DNA of 9,136 nt from Rickettsiaceae bacterium (GTDB taxonomy: Bacteria; Pseudomonadota; Alphaproteobacteria; Rickettsiales; Rickettsiaceae): NCBI GenBank assembly GCA_030731565.1, contig JANQTT010000123.1, positions 1 to 9,136 of the forward strand, read 5' to 3'. Below, one piece after another: positions 5,680 through 9,136 of the stretch (position 1 is the stretch's first letter; each line of letters starts with the position of its first letter). The notes below the pieces were generated by a model. The model saw only the letters and a list, made by a program, of their open reading frames with translations. It was not told the DNA's origin and searched no databases. Made by a program: the position numbers and the translations under genes.

Positions 5680-8406
5680 TTACGCTTCTATTCCATGACA
5701 ATATTTATATTTCTTACCAGATTCGCATGGACATAATTCATTTCTGGAAATCTTACCCCAACTTCCGGGATTATTAGGATCCCTGTCTTCAGGATTGACT
5801 ATAGCTTTAAATGGCTTAGCCTTTACTTCTATATCTTTACCAGAATTATACCTTTCAAAGGCCGGATCTTTGCGACTGGTACTCATTTCTTGCAATTCTC
5901 TATTTGCAAGAGCCATAGACTGCTTATTAACATGTTCTGTGTCAATATGCAAGAAGCATAATCTTTGAATAAATAATTCTCTTAAATGATCAAGCATTCT
6001 TTCGAATAAACCAAAAGCCTCTCTTTTATACTCGACCAGTGGATCTTTTTGTCCGTAAGCCCTAAGTTGAATACCTTGACGTAAATAATCAAGGTTATGC
6101 AGATGCTCTTTCCAAACTTGATCTAAGGTTGTAATTAAAAGATATTTGGCTGCAGAGTTCATTAAGTCCGCCCCATAAGCTGCATCTTTTTTGGCTAATA
6201 ATTTTGCTACTTTTTCATTTAAATAAGAAGTAATTTCAACTTCAGCTCCCTCGATCGATAAAAGTTGGTTTTCTGAAATATTCATAGCAAAAGTTCTATG
6301 AATTTCAGCGCTTAAGTATGCTAGGAGCCAGTCTTCACGCAGGGAATTGCTATTAATAAAGTTTAATACAATATTTTGGCAAAGTTGCTCACGCATGCTG
6401 CTAGTAAACGAACTTACATCATCTGAAGCTATAATTTCATTTCTTTGGTCATAAATAATCTTACGCTGATCGTTCATTACGTCATCAAATTTCAGAAGGT
6501 TCTTACGGATTTCGTAATTGTGCCCCTCTACTTTTTGTTGAGCTTTTTCAAGTGAACGGCTGATCATTGGATGGTGAATCGCTTCTCCATCTTTTAAACC
6601 TAACGTACGTAAAACTCCTGATATTCTTTTAGAAGCAAAAATACGCATCAAATCGTCTTCTAAAGACAAAAAGAATTTTGTAGACCCAGGATCTCCCTGA
6701 CGCCCTGATCTACCTCTCAGCTGATTATCAATCCTCCTGCTCTCATGACGCTCTGTTCCTATCACATATAATCCGCCTGCTTGAAGTACCTTTGCTTTTT
6801 CTGTCGCGATAAGATCCTTTATTCTTTTGATTTCAAGCTCACGTTGTTTTTCATTGAGGTTTTTATCCAAATCTTCAATCATCATTTCCGGATTACCGCC
6901 AAGCATAATATCGGTACCGCGACCAGCCATATTTGTGGCAATAGTTACGGCTTTATAACGCCCAGCTTGCGCAATAACATGCGCTTCCCTTTCGTGCATT
7001 TTAGCATTTAATACATTATGCTTTATATTGTTCTTACTTAGCTCTTTTGAAATTTCCTCTGATTTTTCAATACTAATAGTACCAACTAAAACTGGTTGCC
7101 CCTTACTATGGCAATCTTTTATTAGCTCTATAACAGCCTTATATTTTTCAGCAGTAGTGCCATAAATCGCATCATCATGGTCAATCCTAGTTACTTTATT
7201 ATGAGTTGGAACAGATAAAACGTCTAAATTATAAATATCCTTAAGCTCACCAGCCTCTGTCATTGCCGTACCAGTCATACCTGACAATTTAGGGTACATT
7301 CTAAAATAATTCTGAAAAGTAATTGATGCTAGCGTTTGGTTTTCATTCTGAATAGGAACATTTTCTTTAGCCTCAAGAGCTTGATGTAGGCCATCTGAAT
7401 AACGCCGGCCATCCATAACCCTTCCAGTGAATTCATCGATGATCATAACTTTTTCATCTGAAATAAGGTAATCGACATCTTTGGAAAAAATAAAATGAGC
7501 TCGCAAAGCTTGGTTAATATAATGAACAAGGCTTAGGTTATCAAAATCATAAAGACTAGAATGCTGAATAATTAATCCTTTTTCAGCTAGCATTAATTCC
7601 ATGCGGTTAATACCGTCTTCGGTCAGAGTAACAGATTTGGCTTTTTCATCTATTTCATAATCTGTTTTTTCCAGATTTTTAATCAGCACATTAATTTTTC
7701 CATGGAGCTCTGTGCTGTCATCGACCGGGCCAGAAATAATCAATGGAGTTCTAGCCTCATCAATTAGGATCGAATCTACCTCATCAATAATTGCATAGTT
7801 AAAAGGGCGCTGTGACTTTGTATCTTCGGTGAATTTCATATTATCTCTAAGATAATCAAACCCAAGCTCATTATTCGTTGCATATGTTATATCGCATGCA
7901 TACGCAACCTTTCTAGCTTCATCATCCATTTGCCCAATAACACATGAAACAGTAAGCCCCAAGAATTCAAAGATCTTTCCCATCCATTCAGAGTCACGCT
8001 TTGCCAAATAGTCATTAACAGTGACAATATGAACTCCCTTACCAGTAAGGGCATTAAGATATGCCGGAAGCGTAGCGACTAATGTTTTACCCTCACCAGT
8101 ACGCATCTCGGTGATCATAGCTCTATGTAATATAAGCCCACCTATTAGCTGTACATCGTAGTGTCTCTGGCCAATAACTCTTTTTGCGGCTTCTCTAACT
8201 ACCGCAAATGCCTCGTAAGTTATATCATCTAAAGTTTGTCCATTAGACAATTTCTGCTTCAGATTGCTAGTTTTTGCTTTGAGTTCACCATTAGTAAGAT
8301 TCAGCAAACCTTTTTCTAGAGCGTTAATTTTTAGCACCTCTTTCTGAAGTCCTTTAATAATCCTGTCATTGGCTGTGCCAAAAATTTTAGTAAGAAGTGA
8401 AAACAT
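5680..8406 (-). CDS. secA: Preprotein translocase ATPase SecA
   Basis: SecA is the cytoplasmic motor that drives unfolded preproteins through the SecYEG channel. The 908 residues are the usual length for a proteobacterial SecA. In order: the first nucleotide-binding domain with Walker A MRTGEGKT (101-108) and DEVD (208-211); the preprotein cross-linking domain after about 230; the SecA signature [18 protein letters not shown] (326-343); the second ATPase domain with NMAGRGTD (492-499) and [13 protein letters not shown] (562-574); then scaffold and wing regions. A C-terminal zinc motif with C892, C894, C903 and H904 is believed to contact SecB and phospholipid. E895 replaces the glycine of the usual CPCGSGKKYK, while the metal ligands are kept. 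GGGA lies four bases before the ATG. The gene is first in a likely two-gene unit with the downstream amidotransferase and divergent from the isomerase gene at 8552. Confidence 0.98.
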   Translation of the reverse strand: MFSLLTKIFGTANDRIIKGLQKEVLKINALEKGLLNLTNGELKAKTSNLKQKLSNGQTLDDITYEAFAVVREAAKRVIGQRHYDVQLIGGLILHRAMITEMRTGEGKTLVATLPAYLNALTGKGVHIVTVNDYLAKRDSEWMGKIFEFLGLTVSCVIGQMDDEARKVAYACDITYATNNELGFDYLRDNMKFTEDTKSQRPFNYAIIDEVDSILIDEARTPLIISGPVDDSTELHGKINVLIKNLEKTDYEIDEKAKSVTLTEDGINRMELMLAEKGLIIQHSSLYDFDNLSLVHYINQALRAHFIFSKDVDYLISDEKVMIIDEFTGRVMDGRRYSDGLHQALEAKENVPIQNENQTLASITFQNYFRMYPKLSGMTGTAMTEAGELKDIYNLDVLSVPTHNKVTRIDHDDAIYGTTAEKYKAVIELIKDCHSKGQPVLVGTISIEKSEEISKELSKNNIKHNVLNAKMHEREAHVIAQAGRYKAVTIATNMAGRGTDIMLGGNPEMMIEDLDKNLNEKQRELEIKRIKDLIATEKAKVLQAGGLYVIGTERHESRRIDNQLRGRSGRQGDPGSTKFFLSLEDDLMRIFASKRISGVLRTLGLKDGEAIHHPMISRSLEKAQQKVEGHNYEIRKNLLKFDDVMNDQRKIIYDQRNEIIASDDVSSFTSSMREQLCQNIVLNFINSNSLREDWLLAYLSAEIHRTFAMNISENQLLSIEGAEVEITSYLNEKVAKLLAKKDAAYGADLMNSAAKYLLITTLDQVWKEHLHNLDYLRQGIQLRAYGQKDPLVEYKREAFGLFERMLDHLRELFIQRLCFLHIDTEHVNKQSMALANRELQEMSTSRKDPAFERYNSGKDIEVKAKPFKAIVNPEDRDPNNPGSWGKISRNELCPCESGKKYKYCHGIEA

Positions 8407-8440
8407 TGATTCCCGGTAATTGTTAATTTATTCTTTGTAT

Positions 8441-8468
8441 AAGATATTGCATTTTACTAATTTTTCAA
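8441..8468 (-). promoter_or_regulatory. Candidate secA promoter
   Basis: On the minus strand TTGAAA (8468-8463, 5 of 6 to TTGACA) and TATCTT (8446-8441) are 16 bases apart. This puts the predicted start near 8434, about 28 bases before the secA ATG. The -10 match is moderate. Confidence 0.35.
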
Positions 8469-8486
8469 ACAAATTGTAAATAGCAA

Positions 8487-8515
8487 TTGACTTTGCTTCG
8501 CTGAGCTTTTAAAAA
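8487..8515 (+). promoter_or_regulatory. Candidate promoter of the parvulin-like isomerase gene
   Basis: TTGACT (8487-8492, 5 of 6) and TAAAAA (8510-8515, 4 of 6) are 17 bases apart. This predicts a start near 8522 and a leader of about 30 bases. A TATAGA at 8523-8528 is an alternative -10 without a matching -35. With the secA promoter this makes the 145-base gap a divergent promoter region. Confidence 0.4.
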
Positions 8516-8551
8516 CTTTAGGTATAGAAAACAAATTTAAAAAGAATAATT

Positions 8552-9136
8552 ATGAAAAAATTAGCAGCAGCTTTATTATCAGCAACACTATTGTCAACAC
8601 CTGCACTTGCTGGGAAAGATACCATTGTAGGGACATATAATGGCGGTAAAGTTACAGAGCAAGAGGTAATGGATCAATTCAAACCTATGTTTGAAATGCA
8701 ACCTGAAAATAAAGGAAAAGAATTTTCACAACTGGATCCAAAATTGCAAGAATTACTTGTGAGAGGCTACATCAATCAAAAACTTTTTGAGAAAGAAGCA
8801 GATAAACTTGGAGTCAAAAACTCAAAAGAATTTAAAGAAAAACTGAAAATGGCTGAGTCTCAGTTGGTGCAGCAAGAACTCATCGAACGTCATTTAAAAA
8901 ATGCCGTAACTGATAAAATGGTCGATGATGAATATAATAACTTTGTAAAAACCCTAAAAGGGCAAAAGGAAATAAAAGCTAGCCATATCTTAGTTGAAAA
9001 TGAAGATAAAGCTAAAGAAATCAAAAAGAAGCTAAATAAAGGTTCTAAATTTGAAACTTTAGTGAAAGAATTTTCTAAGGACGAAGGTTCAAAAGCTAAC
9101 GATGGTGAACTTGGATATGTTTTAAAGGGACAATTG
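8552..9136 (+). CDS. plp: Parvulin-like peptidyl-prolyl isomerase (SurA/PrsA type), 3' end cut by window edge
   Basis: This is a secreted folding helper that would isomerise prolyl bonds and chaperone exported proteins in the periplasm. The frame is open from the ATG at 8552 to the edge, 195 codons, in the + strand. Residues 1-20 form a Sec signal peptide: MKK, a hydrophobic core, and ALA before the likely cleavage at 20/21. Residues about 25-130 are the helical, lysine- and glutamate-rich N-terminal chaperone region seen in SurA/PrsA proteins. KASHILVENEDKAKEI (142-157) opens the parvulin catalytic domain, and FSKDEGSKANDGELGYV (174-190) is its next conserved block; the rest lies outside. 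A ribosome site is weak (AGAA). Its divergence from secA fits a shared export role, and I recall a similar secA-plp neighbourhood in Rickettsia. Confidence 0.92.
   Translation, partial: MKKLAAALLSATLLSTPALAGKDTIVGTYNGGKVTEQEVMDQFKPMFEMQPENKGKEFSQLDPKLQELLVRGYINQKLFEKEADKLGVKNSKEFKEKLKMAESQLVQQELIERHLKNAVTDKMVDDEYNNFVKTLKGQKEIKASHILVENEDKAKEIKKKLNKGSKFETLVKEFSKDEGSKANDGELGYVLKGQL

Noticed and set aside
6781..7011. Plus-strand ORF of 76 codons inside secA
   Set aside because: It is antisense to the second ATPase domain of SecA, with composition typical of a shadow frame.

Overview
The window is an AT-rich stretch of bacterial chromosome. It carries conserved housekeeping genes and one long non-coding gap. 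Gene content and protein character point to an alphaproteobacterium of the order Rickettsiales, probably family Rickettsiaceae. The signs are an alphaproteobacterial FtsK motor, a stand-alone CarD-type RNA polymerase-binding protein, a Mg-type HemB, a Sco/SenC copper protein, an orphan class I glutamine amidotransferase, SecA, and a parvulin-like isomerase divergent from secA. This placement is inferred from reading the proteins, not from a database search.

Layout. Bases 1-1664 (+) hold the C-terminal two thirds of ftsK, cut by the left edge. Bases 1755-2261 (+) hold carD behind a good extended -10 promoter. Bases 2262-3146 form an 885-base region without a convincing gene, between convergent carD (+) and sco (-). 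It contains a 20-bp-arm inverted repeat, a GC-richer REP/MITE-like double palindrome, a GC-rich island that looks like a structured RNA, and a perfect 12-bp palindrome. Bases 3147-4782 (-) hold hemB followed closely by sco. Bases 4949-8406 (-) hold secA followed, after 5 bases, by a glutamine amidotransferase-like gene. Bases 8552-9136 (+) hold the start of a secreted parvulin-type peptidyl-prolyl isomerase, divergent from secA and cut by the right edge.

Functionally, ftsK serves chromosome segregation at division, and carD sets the basal activity of RNA polymerase promoters. hemB and sco both feed respiration, through haem synthesis and assembly of the cytochrome oxidase copper site. secA and the secreted foldase-like isomerase serve export and periplasmic folding. 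The amidotransferase is probably translated in step with secA, but its substrate cannot be read from sequence.

The coding regions are ordinary for this kind of genome. The part worth a second look is the 2.3-3.1 kb gap, especially the approximately 49% GC island at 2621-2770. No exotic multi-gene system (CRISPR, toxin-antitoxin, defence island, phage) is visible.
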